Under the pieces are notes generated by a model. It searched no databases. It was not told the origin of the DNA and saw only the letters and a program-made list of their open reading frames with translations. A program made the position numbers and the translations under genes. Positions 45,070-53,795 of a stretch of DNA of 64,000 nt are shown here, piece by piece (within the stretch, counting starts at the first letter, position 1; the number at the start of each line of letters is the position of its first letter). This DNA is from Nitrospina sp. (GTDB lineage: Bacteria > Nitrospinota > Nitrospinia > Nitrospinales > VA-1), in the NCBI GenBank assembly GCA_018653085.1, contig JABIAY010000035.1:1-64000 (forward strand), read 5' to 3'.

Positions 45070-45852
45070 TCAACGGCTGATAACCGGATGGACTCGGATG
45101 CTTCCATCGTGAGAACCCAGGTCGACTTCTATGCCGTATACCTGCTCAAGAATATCTTTTTTAAGTACCTGTTCGGGAGTTCCGTCACGCACAATTTGAC
45201 CTTCATCTAAAAGTATAAGGCGGTTGCAGAAACTGGAAGCAAGGTTCAAGTCGTGCATGGCCATAACCAGAGTCATTTTATGTCTGGCGTTGAGGTTTTT
45301 TAAAATACTCAGAATTTGGATTTGATATTTTAAATCCAGTGCGGCTGTGGGTTCATCCAGAAGCATCATTTCCGGATCTTGCGCCAGGGCACTGGCGATC
45401 ATGACCCTCTGTTTTTCCCCTCCGCTGATTTCATTGAAGTACCTGTCGGCAAACTGGGAGGTCATTGTGGTTTCCATGGCGCGCTGGCTTATTTCAAAAT
45501 CTTCCTCGCTTTCAAATGATAAGGGAGAAAGATAAGGATGCCGTCCCATCAATACAATCTCAGAAACCTTGAAAGGAAAAACCATAGGGTGGTCCTGGGG
45601 AATCCATGAAACAGACTGGGCGAAAAGTTTTTTATTAATTTTAGGTAAAGAGGATTCTTTGAACTGGATAGAACCTGAATCCGGTTTTAGTATCGCTCCC
45701 ATAATTTTTAGAAGAGTGGATTTCCCCGACCCGTTAGGGCCGATCAATCCTATAAAATCCTGTTCCCGGGTGGATAGGGATATATCCTTCAAGACCGGTA
45801 AGGTTTCATAGGCGAATGAGATATTTTCCAACTTCATCAATGCCGGGGTCAT
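45070..45852 (-). CDS. btuD: Corrinoid ABC transporter ATPase (BtuD family)
   Basis: A 260-residue FepC/BtuD-type ABC ATPase: Walker A GPNGSGKSTLLK, the Q-loop region SWIPQDHPMVFPFKVSE, signature ISGGEKQRVMIA, Walker B MMLLDEPTAALD, and H-loop MAMHDLN. It powers the permease encoded downstream. The start at 45852 overlaps the btuF stop codon by 4 bases (ATGA), which supports it over the internal ATG at 45837. The riboswitch context marks the substrate as a corrinoid; by sequence alone it could be a siderophore transporter. Confidence 0.88.
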   Translation of the reverse strand: MTPALMKLENISFAYETLPVLKDISLSTREQDFIGLIGPNGSGKSTLLKIMGAILKPDSGSIQFKESSLPKINKKLFAQSVSWIPQDHPMVFPFKVSEIVLMGRHPYLSPLSFESEEDFEISQRAMETTMTSQFADRYFNEISGGEKQRVMIASALAQDPEMMLLDEPTAALDLKYQIQILSILKNLNARHKMTLVMAMHDLNLASSFCNRLILLDEGQIVRDGTPEQVLKKDILEQVYGIEVDLGSHDGSIRVHPVISR

Positions 45853-46823
45853 GGGTTTGAGATCGTCTTTTTTGTTGCGTCTGCGAATAAATCCGGGTGT
45901 ATGGCTTTGGAAAAGCGCTCAATAATTTTCAAAAGCCTGGGACCCGGTATCAAAATATAATCAGCACCGATAAAATGAATTTGTTTGTTCTTAACAGCTT
46001 TTATCGTGGGGAAGCGACTCCACTCCTGAATTCTGAGGTCAATTTCTTCCTGCGACAGGTTTGATCTGGGGCCTGCTTCTATAATGATCTCCGGTGATTT
46101 TTCAATGATATATTCTTTAGATAACTTGGGGTACCGGGCGGGAGAGCTCCGTACGATGTTGTTGCCTCCGGCGATATTGAGCAGTTCATTTAAAAATGTG
46201 CCGGGTCCTGCGGCATATAAATCCCGGGAGGGATCACTGCTATCTCCCAAGAGCAATAACACCTCTTTTTTAGGTAGATGCCGTTCCTTATAAAAGGCGA
46301 TTCCTTTATTCAAACTCCCGAGTAGTTTATCTGCGGATTCCTGACAATTTAAGGCCGTGCCAAGTTTTTCGATGGATGCAAAAATTTCTGCCAAATTTCC
46401 CATGTCCATCGTGAGGGTCTGGATGCCCAGACTTTTCGCGTTGCTGGCGATTCTCTGGTTGCCGGATGGATGGATGATCAAGTCAGGGTTCAAGGACACC
46501 ACCGTTTCCATGCTGGGATTGATCATGCCGCCAATGCTCGGGAGCTGGCAGGCTGTATCGGGGTACTTGCAATAATCGGTTACGGCAATGACCCGATCTG
46601 CTAATCCCAGTTCGAATAGGGTTTCGGTGATAGAAGGGGAGGTGGAAATGATACGCCTTGCAGACTGGCTATCGTTTGCCCAAAGAGGAGACAATGAGAG
46701 AAGGCAAAGCAACACCGCTGATACAACAGCAGTACCCGCTTTGGATAATGCGTGAGTTATCTGTTTGGTGGCTTGAAAACTATTACTTGGGGAAAAAAGA
46801 AATCTAAATGGAAAAAAAATCAC
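45849..46823 (-). CDS. btuF: Corrinoid-binding periplasmic protein (BtuF family)
   Basis: A 324-residue class III periplasmic binding protein. A long N-terminal signal region contains the hydrophobic stretch TAVVSAVLLCLLSLSPLWA. The mature protein starts with RRIISTSPSITETLFELGL, then VIAVTDYCKYP, LPSIGGMINPSMETVVSLNPDL and the C-terminal helix IHPDLF. It captures corrinoids in the periplasm for BtuCD. I choose the GTG at 46823 because GAGGA lies 8 bases before it; the frame also runs to a TTG at 46856 that has no ribosome-binding site. Confidence 0.85.
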   Translation of the reverse strand: MIFFPFRFLFSPSNSFQATKQITHALSKAGTAVVSAVLLCLLSLSPLWANDSQSARRIISTSPSITETLFELGLADRVIAVTDYCKYPDTACQLPSIGGMINPSMETVVSLNPDLIIHPSGNQRIASNAKSLGIQTLTMDMGNLAEIFASIEKLGTALNCQESADKLLGSLNKGIAFYKERHLPKKEVLLLLGDSSDPSRDLYAAGPGTFLNELLNIAGGNNIVRSSPARYPKLSKEYIIEKSPEIIIEAGPRSNLSQEEIDLRIQEWSRFPTIKAVKNKQIHFIGADYILIPGPRLLKIIERFSKAIHPDLFADATKKTISNP

Positions 46824-46915
46824 CGGAATATCCTCGTTCCAGCGAAATGAGGGCAAAGCATGAAGATTAAATGTCCTTAGCTTAACTCACCTCAGGCCGC
46901 GAAGGTTTAGTTAAC

Positions 46916-47065
46916 GGGGTCAGAATCAGATGTTCTGGCTTCCGGATCAACCGAATTTCCGCGCCTTCCCGTTTGAAATTAAACAGTGGCAAATTGCGGG
47001 ATTCGTCCTCGGTTACAGCGGCGGGTCCGCGACGGATTTTAACCGTCTTTCCTGCGACCGACCCC
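46916..47065 (-). promoter_or_regulatory. Cobalamin riboswitch upstream of btuF-btuD-btuC-cobQ
   Basis: On the minus strand the closing stem is GGGGTC/GACCCC. Inside are GGTTAAAATCC, GGACCCGCCGCTGTAACCG, GCCACTG, GGGAAGGCGCGG, and ATCCGGAAGCCAGAAC as a diverged B12 box. The layout matches the cobalamin riboswitch. Downstream, a hairpin at 46882-46914 (TTAACT/AGTTAA outer pairs, ACCT/AGGT inner pairs) may be the expression platform. There is no T-run, so translational control is more likely than termination. Confidence 0.9.
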
Positions 47066-47079
47066 AATGAATTGTATAG

Positions 47080-47107
47080 AGAATAACAAAATACGTTTGA
47101 ATGTCAA
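47080..47107 (-). promoter_or_regulatory. Sigma-70 promoter of the first cobalamin riboswitch transcript
   Basis: On the minus strand a perfect TTGACA (47107-47102) and TATTCT (47085-47080) are separated by 16 bases. A start site about 8 bases further on would fall just before the riboswitch closing stem at 47065, exactly where a riboswitch RNA should begin. Confidence 0.6.
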
Positions 47108-47146
47108 TCTATGCTCAGTTTACTCTTTAAAATCAACGGTGTTTTT

Positions 47147-47797
47147 TCAGATGTTAAAAAAGTCGCATAAGTCCTGCAGGTTTTCCAAGTTGATTTCATG
47201 TGGCTGAGTGGTTTCTTTGGACTCCACCTGGTGACCATGATTTTTCATTTCCTCCAGAGCATGATCGGCGAGGAAAGAAGGAACAACCTCATCATTACTA
47301 CCAAAAATGCCGAGGATATCGAGAGCCTCTTTTTTCTCAATGATCTGGTCTGGAAATTCTGGCAGAAAACCGCAGATGGAAGCCACTTTGAACAAAGAGT
47401 GCGGGCCCAGAAGGGTATAAGTCAGGGAGGCGGCTCCTCCCTGGGAAAAGCCCCAGAGGCAGGTTCTAAGCGGTCCTTTTATATTTAAATAATGTTGGTG
47501 TGCGGAATCGATGATTTCTGAAGTATACGTGACAAAACTTTCCACACTCTCCTTTTGCCGCGGGCCATCTTCCCACCAACTCCAAATGTCATCTCCCGCC
47601 TTCACTGGGCCTTCCGGAAAAACCATCAAGGCATTCTGGAGTTTTAAGCGGTTGCCAAGCACCAGTATATTTTCGGGGGTGGAACTTGCACCATGAAAAC
47701 CGATCAAAAGGTTGACGGGTTTTTTTTCGTCAATTTCTGTTTCCCCTATTATGACCTTTTTATTGTTCCATTCAGTGGTTGAATATTTGGTTGTCAT
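47147..47797 (-). CDS. Alpha/beta hydrolase, phospholipase/carboxylesterase type
   Basis: A 216-residue esterase of the YpfH/acyl-protein-thioesterase-like group. The oxyanion region is LLIGFHGASSTPENIL, the nucleophile elbow is GFSQGGAAS, the acid lies in GIFGSNDEVVP, and the His is probably in TQPHEINLEN. GFSQGG is the usual signature of carboxylesterases acting on short acyl esters. The substrate is unknown. It is coupled to the nucleotidyltransferase gene by a TGATG overlap (ATG 47797; a GTG at 47800 is also possible). Confidence 0.8.
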   Translation of the reverse strand: MTTKYSTTEWNNKKVIIGETEIDEKKPVNLLIGFHGASSTPENILVLGNRLKLQNALMVFPEGPVKAGDDIWSWWEDGPRQKESVESFVTYTSEIIDSAHQHYLNIKGPLRTCLWGFSQGGAASLTYTLLGPHSLFKVASICGFLPEFPDQIIEKKEALDILGIFGSNDEVVPSFLADHALEEMKNHGHQVESKETTQPHEINLENLQDLCDFFNI

Positions 47798-49107
47798 CAC
47801 TCGGACTCTGCTGATTGTGATTGAATAATATCTTTGGCCAGCGTCACTGCTTCTTCCCGGGTGCTTATACTACCAAGCACTTGTGCTTTTTGGACGCAGT
47901 GCAGGATTCTACCAAAAAGTGGGCAAGGAGAAAGCCGAAACTGACGAATTATATCTTCTCCATTCAGCAAGGGCTCCTTACTTATTACTGGCAGAAATTG
48001 ACGATAATAGAATTTAAGCACGCTGTTGCAGAAAGGAGTCACGTCTACCAAATGGGAGCCGCAGATAAACAGGATTACAGAAGCCGGTAGTTCTTCACCA
48101 GTCATTTTGACCAAGTCGTACAATTCAGCCTGGTCATGGTTTCCTTCCGCATGCATTTTCGCCAAATACCCGGCCCCATTCATAGTCTGATCCATAAATT
48201 TGGTTTCTGCATTGCTGACTCGGATATTCCAGTCTTTGGCAACAGCAACACCCGGACTCTCTGTTGAACGGGTTTCTGTTTCTTCTTTTATCCCTTTTAA
48301 CAATATGGAAACCTTTAAAAGGTATTGCTGGTTAAGAAAGCCGCTTGTGCTCAACTCGTCCGCATATTCTGGAAAGGTTTTTTTCGGTTCTCTTAATAGG
48401 GACTCCAGTCTCTGATACTGGGCAAAGGTGCTGGTTTCATCGGGTATTGGAAAAAGACAGTCCAAAAGTCCACAGTCATGCATGACCTGCAACAGCGATA
48501 GTGTGTCAGGGCTTTTAAAAAATAAAGTCAGCTCGTGCCAGATTCTTTCCTGGGCAGATTCCATTAACGCAGTTTTGTGAAGGGAAATCTGGCTTAATGT
48601 TTCCTCAGCAATCTCAAAATTCAGCACCGCCGCAAAACGGAAGGCTCGAAGCATGCGCAGGGGGTCGGACTGGAAAATGGGGCCTTGTAGTACGCGGATT
48701 TTTTTATTTTTAAAATCTTCCTGCCCGTTATGGGGGTCGACGATATTTTCCCTTCCGGATAGGAAGTCCGGTAAGAGTTGACCCATGGCATTAATGGTGA
48801 AATCCCGTTGCGATAAATCTTCTTCGATATTTTTTCCCTGCAAATCGGTGAAATCCAGATGCCGTTTTTGATCGAGAACAACGCGAACCGTTTGTCGGCC
48901 AGGGGTTTTGTCCAGAGGGATGCATGTGAGGTTGAAGGAGCGGGAAAAGCACTTTCCTGTTTCTGCGGCATTTTCCCCAGTTAGATCGAAGTCTGGCTTT
49001 GGGGATAGACGGTCCCTCAATGCACCTCCAACCACATAGAGCTTTTGGTTCCGGCTGGTGGAAAAATTCAAAAGTTCCGCCAAAATGGATGGGGTAGATA
49101 AATCCAT
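47797..49107 (-). CDS. CCA-adding enzyme / poly(A) polymerase family nucleotidyltransferase
   Basis: A 436-residue class II nucleotidyltransferase. It shows VVGGALRDRLSPKPDFDLTG (GG motif plus catalytic Asp pair), SQRDFTINAMGQ, the DPHNGQEDF linker, and SDPLRMLRAFRFAA (motif with the primer-grip Arg), followed by a helical C-terminal half without an HD domain. It probably repairs or adds tRNA 3' CCA, which matters here because tRNA-Pro in this window lacks an encoded CCA. An A-adding role cannot be excluded from sequence. Confidence 0.85.
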   Translation of the reverse strand: MDLSTPSILAELLNFSTSRNQKLYVVGGALRDRLSPKPDFDLTGENAAETGKCFSRSFNLTCIPLDKTPGRQTVRVVLDQKRHLDFTDLQGKNIEEDLSQRDFTINAMGQLLPDFLSGRENIVDPHNGQEDFKNKKIRVLQGPIFQSDPLRMLRAFRFAAVLNFEIAEETLSQISLHKTALMESAQERIWHELTLFFKSPDTLSLLQVMHDCGLLDCLFPIPDETSTFAQYQRLESLLREPKKTFPEYADELSTSGFLNQQYLLKVSILLKGIKEETETRSTESPGVAVAKDWNIRVSNAETKFMDQTMNGAGYLAKMHAEGNHDQAELYDLVKMTGEELPASVILFICGSHLVDVTPFCNSVLKFYYRQFLPVISKEPLLNGEDIIRQFRLSPCPLFGRILHCVQKAQVLGSISTREEAVTLAKDIIQSQSAESE

Positions 49108-49219
49108 GTATCGAAAGAAGTGTTATTGATTAATAGTGATTTTATTGTACAGGAAATAGGGGGGGACGTTTTTTTATCTTGGACGTGATGGGAATATTAA
49201 GTGGGCCTACAAGAACGGA

Positions 49220-50197
49220 TCAGGCTTCCCAACCGGATGAGAGACGGACCTGCTTTGAAACAAAGATTCTACCGTCCCTTTTCACAAACTGCAGATCGGT
49301 GTTGGTCAATGCTCCGATAATCTGCTGGAGGTTTTCAGAAGGTTTGCTTTGTGGGTCTTTGATTAAAAACGGGATCATTTCGTCAATAGAATCCCGAACC
49401 CGGTCGCTTTCAATAATGTATCCCAGATAGGTGACATCGACTTCGAGGAATCTTTTGACCAGTTTAAGAAGATTATCTCCAGCCATCAGGTCTTTGCGGT
49501 TTCTTACCCGGTTCACCACGAGACCGGGATTAAAATTACTGATTAGCGCTTCGAGGCTCTCGGTGTGGTTGGGAAACTGTTCTTTGAATTTTGAGCGCAA
49601 TAATCCAGTGGTGTAGGATTCTATATCGGCACTAGTTGGATCGGAGTGATCCACCATTTTCTGGATTTCCGGATAAGCCTGGAAAGCAAGCGATATCCTG
49701 CGAAACAGGGCAGACCGGATGAAGCTGAAAGTCTTCATGACAGAAGTCATTTCCGGTGTCGTCAGTACCACGCCTTGCGTACTCATGTTGAAAAAATCAA
49801 TGACGTTGTAGTTGGTTCCCGGCCCCAAATCAAGGAGGATGGTATCGGCTTCCAGCTTTCTGATGAAAGATATTATGGTGCCGATTTTATCGGAATCAAT
49901 ATTTGCGCTTCCGGGATTGTCTCCCGCACCGCTGACAAATTTAAGGTTGCTGATGCCGGTATCAAGAAGAAGTGCTCTGGGGTCGATAATGTCGGTATTA
50001 AAGAAATCCTGAAAACCGTGTTCAGGGTTGCTGATACCCAATAGAGCGTGAAGGTTGGACGCGCCGAAATCGGTGTCCATGAGAATAACTTTTTGCCCAC
50101 TCAAGGCCATACCTGCCGCAAGATTGGTGCAGACAACACTTTTCCCTATGCCGCCTTTTCCGCCTCCTACCGCGATAATGTTAATTGGGTTTGTCAT
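49220..50197 (-). CDS. MinD/ParA-family ATPase, FlhG-like
   Basis: A 325-residue P-loop ATPase with the deviant Walker A loop GGGKGGIGKSVVCTNLAA, MDTDFGASNLHALLG (Walker A'/switch I) and ILLDLGPGTNYNVID (Walker B). The GASNL motif is typical of the FlhG/YlxH branch that positions flagella or polar machines. About 60 residues beyond the ATPase core end in a short basic/aromatic tail. No flagellar gene lies nearby. It follows the acidic membrane protein gene by 38 bases, so these two are likely partners in cell organisation. Confidence 0.8.
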   Translation of the reverse strand: MTNPINIIAVGGGKGGIGKSVVCTNLAAGMALSGQKVILMDTDFGASNLHALLGISNPEHGFQDFFNTDIIDPRALLLDTGISNLKFVSGAGDNPGSANIDSDKIGTIISFIRKLEADTILLDLGPGTNYNVIDFFNMSTQGVVLTTPEMTSVMKTFSFIRSALFRRISLAFQAYPEIQKMVDHSDPTSADIESYTTGLLRSKFKEQFPNHTESLEALISNFNPGLVVNRVRNRKDLMAGDNLLKLVKRFLEVDVTYLGYIIESDRVRDSIDEMIPFLIKDPQSKPSENLQQIIGALTNTDLQFVKRDGRIFVSKQVRLSSGWEA

Positions 50198-50235
50198 TGT
50201 TTTTATGCTTTGAATGTTCCTGGCTTCGTAACAGG

Positions 50236-51885
50236 TTATTTATGTTTTCTCTGGTCTTTCATGAAAATAAATGATTCTAGCAAATCCATATACTTTTTGC
50301 TGTCCGGGGATACACCAGCGGGTGTGCTTGTGTACCGCCTGGGTTCTGCCAGACTCTCTGGGACATAGTCCGAAATTTTCTTTTCAAGAGGTGCACCCAT
50401 AGGCTCCGTAGGTTGATAACGGTTTTCAAAACGGGTCTGCAAAAACTTAAGCCGATCTATCAGGCTGTCAGTTTTTTCTGGAGAGGAGTATTTTGTCTCT
50501 GGCTCCATGGGTACTGGGGGCCGCTCCGTACCCAATTCGGGTTCCGGTATGTCCTCCAATTCGACGGATTCTGTTTCAAAAGTAAAACCCTCGGAAAGAA
50601 CTTCCGGCTCATCGCTTTCTGTTTCAAAAGTGAAGTTTTCGGAAATGACTTCTGGTTCATCATCAAGTTCGTGTGTTGAAATATCAGATTCCGGTTCAAA
50701 TGTAAAAGCTTCGGAAGAAATATTTGGTTCTGTTTCATAATAAATGCCCTCGGGCATTCCTTCAGGCGCTGTCACGGATTCCGGGCCATCTTCTTCCAGT
50801 TCAGGCTCTAACGATGCCAAAATTTCCGAGTCTGAGAGGTCTGAGATCGAGGTGTCAGAAGGTTCTTCCGAAAGGGGAGGGGCTTCTTCAATTTGGCGAT
50901 CTGGAGAACCAACATCAGGCATTTTTTCCAGGGGAGTTTCCAGAAAATACTCCTCCTCTTCCTCCTCCTCAGAGGAAAATCCCTCGTCAATGGTGGCATC
51001 CCCGCCAATATGGATTTCACTCAAATCCTTGATGGAGTTCGGAATCTCATCGGGCTCATCAATTTGCTGGGTCAGTTGATTGATAGTCCGCTCCATTTCT
51101 TCCTGAAGGTCCTTGATGGCTTTGTCTTGTTCATCCTCGTCAAGTTCGGAATAGTTCGAGAAAGGGTCATCATCGGACATTCCTTCATCCAACTTTGTCA
51201 ATTCTCCTTCCTCTTGGAGCTCTTTGATGGCTTCATCGTGGGAGGAATCATCAAGACTGAGCTCTGAGGCAACGTCCTTTTCCTCTTCCTCCCAGTCAGG
51301 TTCCTCCGTCATGAACTCATTCAGATCTTTGTCAAACTCGTCCTCCGTTAAAAGTGAGCTGACAGGCTCCATACTTTCTTGGGGGTCACCGATCTCTTCC
51401 TTGTCAGAGGAAGGTTCAGAAGACTCAAGTTCAAACTCTTCTAATTCGGCCTCAAAATCTTCGTCCTCTATATCTTTTCCCTCTATGTCATCAAGAACCT
51501 TCGTATAGCCCGGTGAAGTATCTTCATCGTCTCCAAATAGAGGCTTTGCCGCATCTTCATCTTCATCGTCCGGTTCGGATTCAGGCTGACGAAGCCTTCT
51601 CGGATCATCTTCATCGTATTCCTCCTCCATTTCCTCCATCAGCTCATCGAGTTTCTGTTCGCGTTCTCTGGAGACGCTTCTGATTTTTATCAGGGCATAT
51701 GGCACAAGAAAGAGTGCGGTAAGAGAAATACCAATATAGAGAGGATTGTCCTGAAGTTGGATAAGATAAGGTTTGAGGAATTTAAAAGCTTCTGTATTTT
51801 CCAAGTCAAATCGGGAATTCAGTTGGAACCAGATTTCTTTAAAAAACTCAATAGCAACTTGTAAATATTGTTCGATCATATTCAT
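50236..51885 (-). CDS. Very acidic membrane-anchored protein with repeats
   Basis: A 549-residue protein with one membrane helix (about residues 51-67, NPLYIGISLTALFLVPYAL) and a long cytoplasmic or periplasmic tail very rich in Glu, Asp, Ser and Pro. Short repeats are visible, such as EQDKAIKDLQEE/DEAIKELQEE and three copies of E(A/N/G)FTFE(P/T)ES. The end is a less acidic region (YTSTPAGVSPDSKKYMDLL). It is probably disordered. The general design recalls FimV-type polar organisers, but there is no LysM domain. It lies directly upstream of the MinD-like ATPase. Confidence 0.65.
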   Translation of the reverse strand: MNMIEQYLQVAIEFFKEIWFQLNSRFDLENTEAFKFLKPYLIQLQDNPLYIGISLTALFLVPYALIKIRSVSREREQKLDELMEEMEEEYDEDDPRRLRQPESEPDDEDEDAAKPLFGDDEDTSPGYTKVLDDIEGKDIEDEDFEAELEEFELESSEPSSDKEEIGDPQESMEPVSSLLTEDEFDKDLNEFMTEEPDWEEEEKDVASELSLDDSSHDEAIKELQEEGELTKLDEGMSDDDPFSNYSELDEDEQDKAIKDLQEEMERTINQLTQQIDEPDEIPNSIKDLSEIHIGGDATIDEGFSSEEEEEEEYFLETPLEKMPDVGSPDRQIEEAPPLSEEPSDTSISDLSDSEILASLEPELEEDGPESVTAPEGMPEGIYYETEPNISSEAFTFEPESDISTHELDDEPEVISENFTFETESDEPEVLSEGFTFETESVELEDIPEPELGTERPPVPMEPETKYSSPEKTDSLIDRLKFLQTRFENRYQPTEPMGAPLEKKISDYVPESLAEPRRYTSTPAGVSPDSKKYMDLLESFIFMKDQRKHK

Positions 51886-52191
51886 GGGGTGGGTTGGAGT
51901 CTAAGAGAAGGGTTGTGATGCAAGAAGTTTCTCCCATGCAAAAAAGGATGTCCTTCTTCTGGGTTTGGAGTTGGCTTTTTTGTCTGACCTAAGTCAAAAA
52001 TATCCTGTTTTGGCATTCTCGCCTCAATGAAATACAAGAAAATTCCAAAGTCTCACCATAGTTTTATTCCGGCCTAATAATAGCACAATAATCCAGAAAT
52101 GCAGTAAAATTAATCACTTGGAAGGTTTTTATAAGGACTGTTAGGTGTTATAATCGGGTCGCGTTTCAGGGATATTTCATTTTCGGAAAAT
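51886..52191. other. Divergent intergenic region
   Basis: A 306-base AT-rich gap between divergently transcribed genes. It holds the plus-strand promoter at 52146-52154 and, on the minus strand, a weak TTGAGG-17-GATATT pair that could serve the acidic-protein gene. No reading frame or repeat is evident. Confidence 0.5.
52146..52154 (+). promoter_or_regulatory. Extended -10 promoter of the glycosyltransferase gene
   Basis: TGTTATAAT is a perfect extended -10 element (TGnTATAAT), 38 bases upstream of the ATG at 52192. No good -35 is seen, which extended -10 promoters do not need. Confidence 0.55.
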
Positions 52192-52938
52192 ATGCTTATG
52201 GAAAAGTTGTCGGTCACGATCATTACCAAAAATGAGGAGAAAAATATTGAGAGATGCCTCATGAGTGTGAAATGGGCCGATGAAATTGTTGTGCTGGATA
52301 GTCACAGTACGGACCGTACCGCGGAAATTTGCCGACAATTCACCGATCAGGTTTTTTGTGTGGACTGGCATGGCTACGGTAAACAGAAAAATTTATGTGC
52401 AGACCGGGCCAGCAATAACTGGGTCCTGAATATTGATTCAGATGAAGAGATCAGTCCGGAAGGGGCTGAGGAAATAAAGGAGGTTCTGCGACAAAGCGGG
52501 GCCAAACATTCTGTGTACCATTTTCCACGGAAAAACTTCTTTGCCCAGCGCTGGGTCCGCTATGGAGGGTGGTACCCGGATCGAATATCCCGACTTTATG
52601 ACAAGACACAGGTGAGCTTTACCGAATCCCAGGTGCATGAAAAGCTGGTTCCCGATGAGAATGTGGGTTCCCTCCGCAACCCCATTCTTCATTATTCCTT
52701 TGCTGGAATGGAAGACTATGTTGAGCGGCAAAATCGGTATTCCACACTTTATGCCCGTGAGAAAATCGCTAATGGGTTTCGGGCGAACTGGTCGCATTTG
52801 GTTCTTCGGCCCCCTATAGCATTTGTTAAAAATTACTTTATTCGTCAAGGGTTTAGGGATGGTTTCCTAGGGTTATTTCTAGCTATGGCTTTTGCTTTTT
52901 ATACCTTCTTGAAATATGCCAAAACCAAAAGCATTTGA
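52192..52938 (+). CDS. Family 2 glycosyltransferase (WaaE/KdtX-like)
   Basis: A 248-residue GT-A glycosyltransferase. It starts with LSVTIITKNEEKNIERCL, then WADEIVVLDSHSTDRTAEI, the nucleotide-sugar metal motif in NIDSDEEISPE, and HYPR-like HFPRKNFFAQRWVRYGGWYPD. A C-terminal amphipathic or membrane segment follows (FLGLFLAMAFAFYTFLKYA). This arrangement is typical of LPS core beta-1,4-glucosyltransferases of the WaaE/KdtX type, so a role in lipopolysaccharide core is likely. The start may also be the ATG at 52198. Confidence 0.8.
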   Translation: MLMEKLSVTIITKNEEKNIERCLMSVKWADEIVVLDSHSTDRTAEICRQFTDQVFCVDWHGYGKQKNLCADRASNNWVLNIDSDEEISPEGAEEIKEVLRQSGAKHSVYHFPRKNFFAQRWVRYGGWYPDRISRLYDKTQVSFTESQVHEKLVPDENVGSLRNPILHYSFAGMEDYVERQNRYSTLYAREKIANGFRANWSHLVLRPPIAFVKNYFIRQGFRDGFLGLFLAMAFAFYTFLKYAKTKSI

Positions 52939-53127
52939 TGTTTTCGATTCTGGTTTCAGCACTTCTTTCAGCGTATTAAATTATGACAGGGTTGAGGGAT
53001 TTGAGCTAAAATGAGACTGTATTCAGGTTTTGTCGGGTTACGTCCGCGAATTTGACCCCTCTTGCGTTCACCGTTTCGTCCTTGATGCATCCATCAGACC
53101 CATCCAGGAATTCCAGAGGCTTTTTTC

Positions 53128-53781
53128 TTGAATAAAACACAGTTAATGATATTAATGACACCGGTCATTTTATTTTCCCTTACGGTGCACGAATACTCCC
53201 ACGGTAAGATGGCCTTACTGCTCGGTGATGACACGGCGCGGCGTCTTGGCAGGCTTTCGTTCAACCCTATGCGGCACCTGGATATTGTTGGGGTGCTCTT
53301 TTTCTATTTTGTAGGCTTCGGCTGGGCCAAACCCGTCCCTGTAGATCCGAGAAACTTCGAAAGTCCACGTCGAGACATGATGTATGTGGCTATTGCCGGG
53401 CCGCTTGCCAACATTGCTCTTGCTGTAGGTTGCAGTTTTTTTATTCGTTTGATTTCCCCAGAGTTTTCTTATTTGTTTGTTATTTTAGCTTATGGTATAT
53501 GGATCAATGTTGCTTTGGCGATCTTCAATATGCTACCCATGTATCCCTTGGATGGGTCCAGCGTGCTGAAGGGAATGGTTTCTCAGAAAATCGCTGAAAG
53601 AATGACCCATCTGGACCGGTTCGGGGCTTTTCTGATTTTAGGAGTTTTTCTGCTGGATCATTTTGCCGACACGGGGATTCTCTCAACTATTTTAATGTTA
53701 CCCATCAATTACTCGGTACTTTTCCTGAGCCAGGAAACGTTTCCCATGATTATTGAAGTTTTAAAGGCGAGTTTTGCCTGA
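53128..53781 (+). CDS. Site-2 protease family (M50) membrane peptidase
   Basis: A 217-residue integral membrane zinc protease. The HExxH motif is VHEYSHGKMALLLGDD in the first helix region, and the second zinc ligand lies in NMLPMYPLDGSSVLKG (the usual NxxPxxxxDG). There is no PDZ or CBS domain, so it belongs to the short group of prokaryotic S2P proteins of unclear substrate. The start is a TTG at 53128 with AGAGG about 10 bases upstream. It is followed 14 bases later by trpS, a combination common in several bacterial groups. Confidence 0.85.
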   Translation: MNKTQLMILMTPVILFSLTVHEYSHGKMALLLGDDTARRLGRLSFNPMRHLDIVGVLFFYFVGFGWAKPVPVDPRNFESPRRDMMYVAIAGPLANIALAVGCSFFIRLISPEFSYLFVILAYGIWINVALAIFNMLPMYPLDGSSVLKGMVSQKIAERMTHLDRFGAFLILGVFLLDHFADTGILSTILMLPINYSVLFLSQETFPMIIEVLKASFA

Positions 53782-53795
53782 TTCGGACGAGGTCA

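Noticed and set aside
46882-47067. 61-codon frame on the minus strand
   Set aside because: It coincides with the cobalamin riboswitch, whose conserved RNA motifs explain the sequence.
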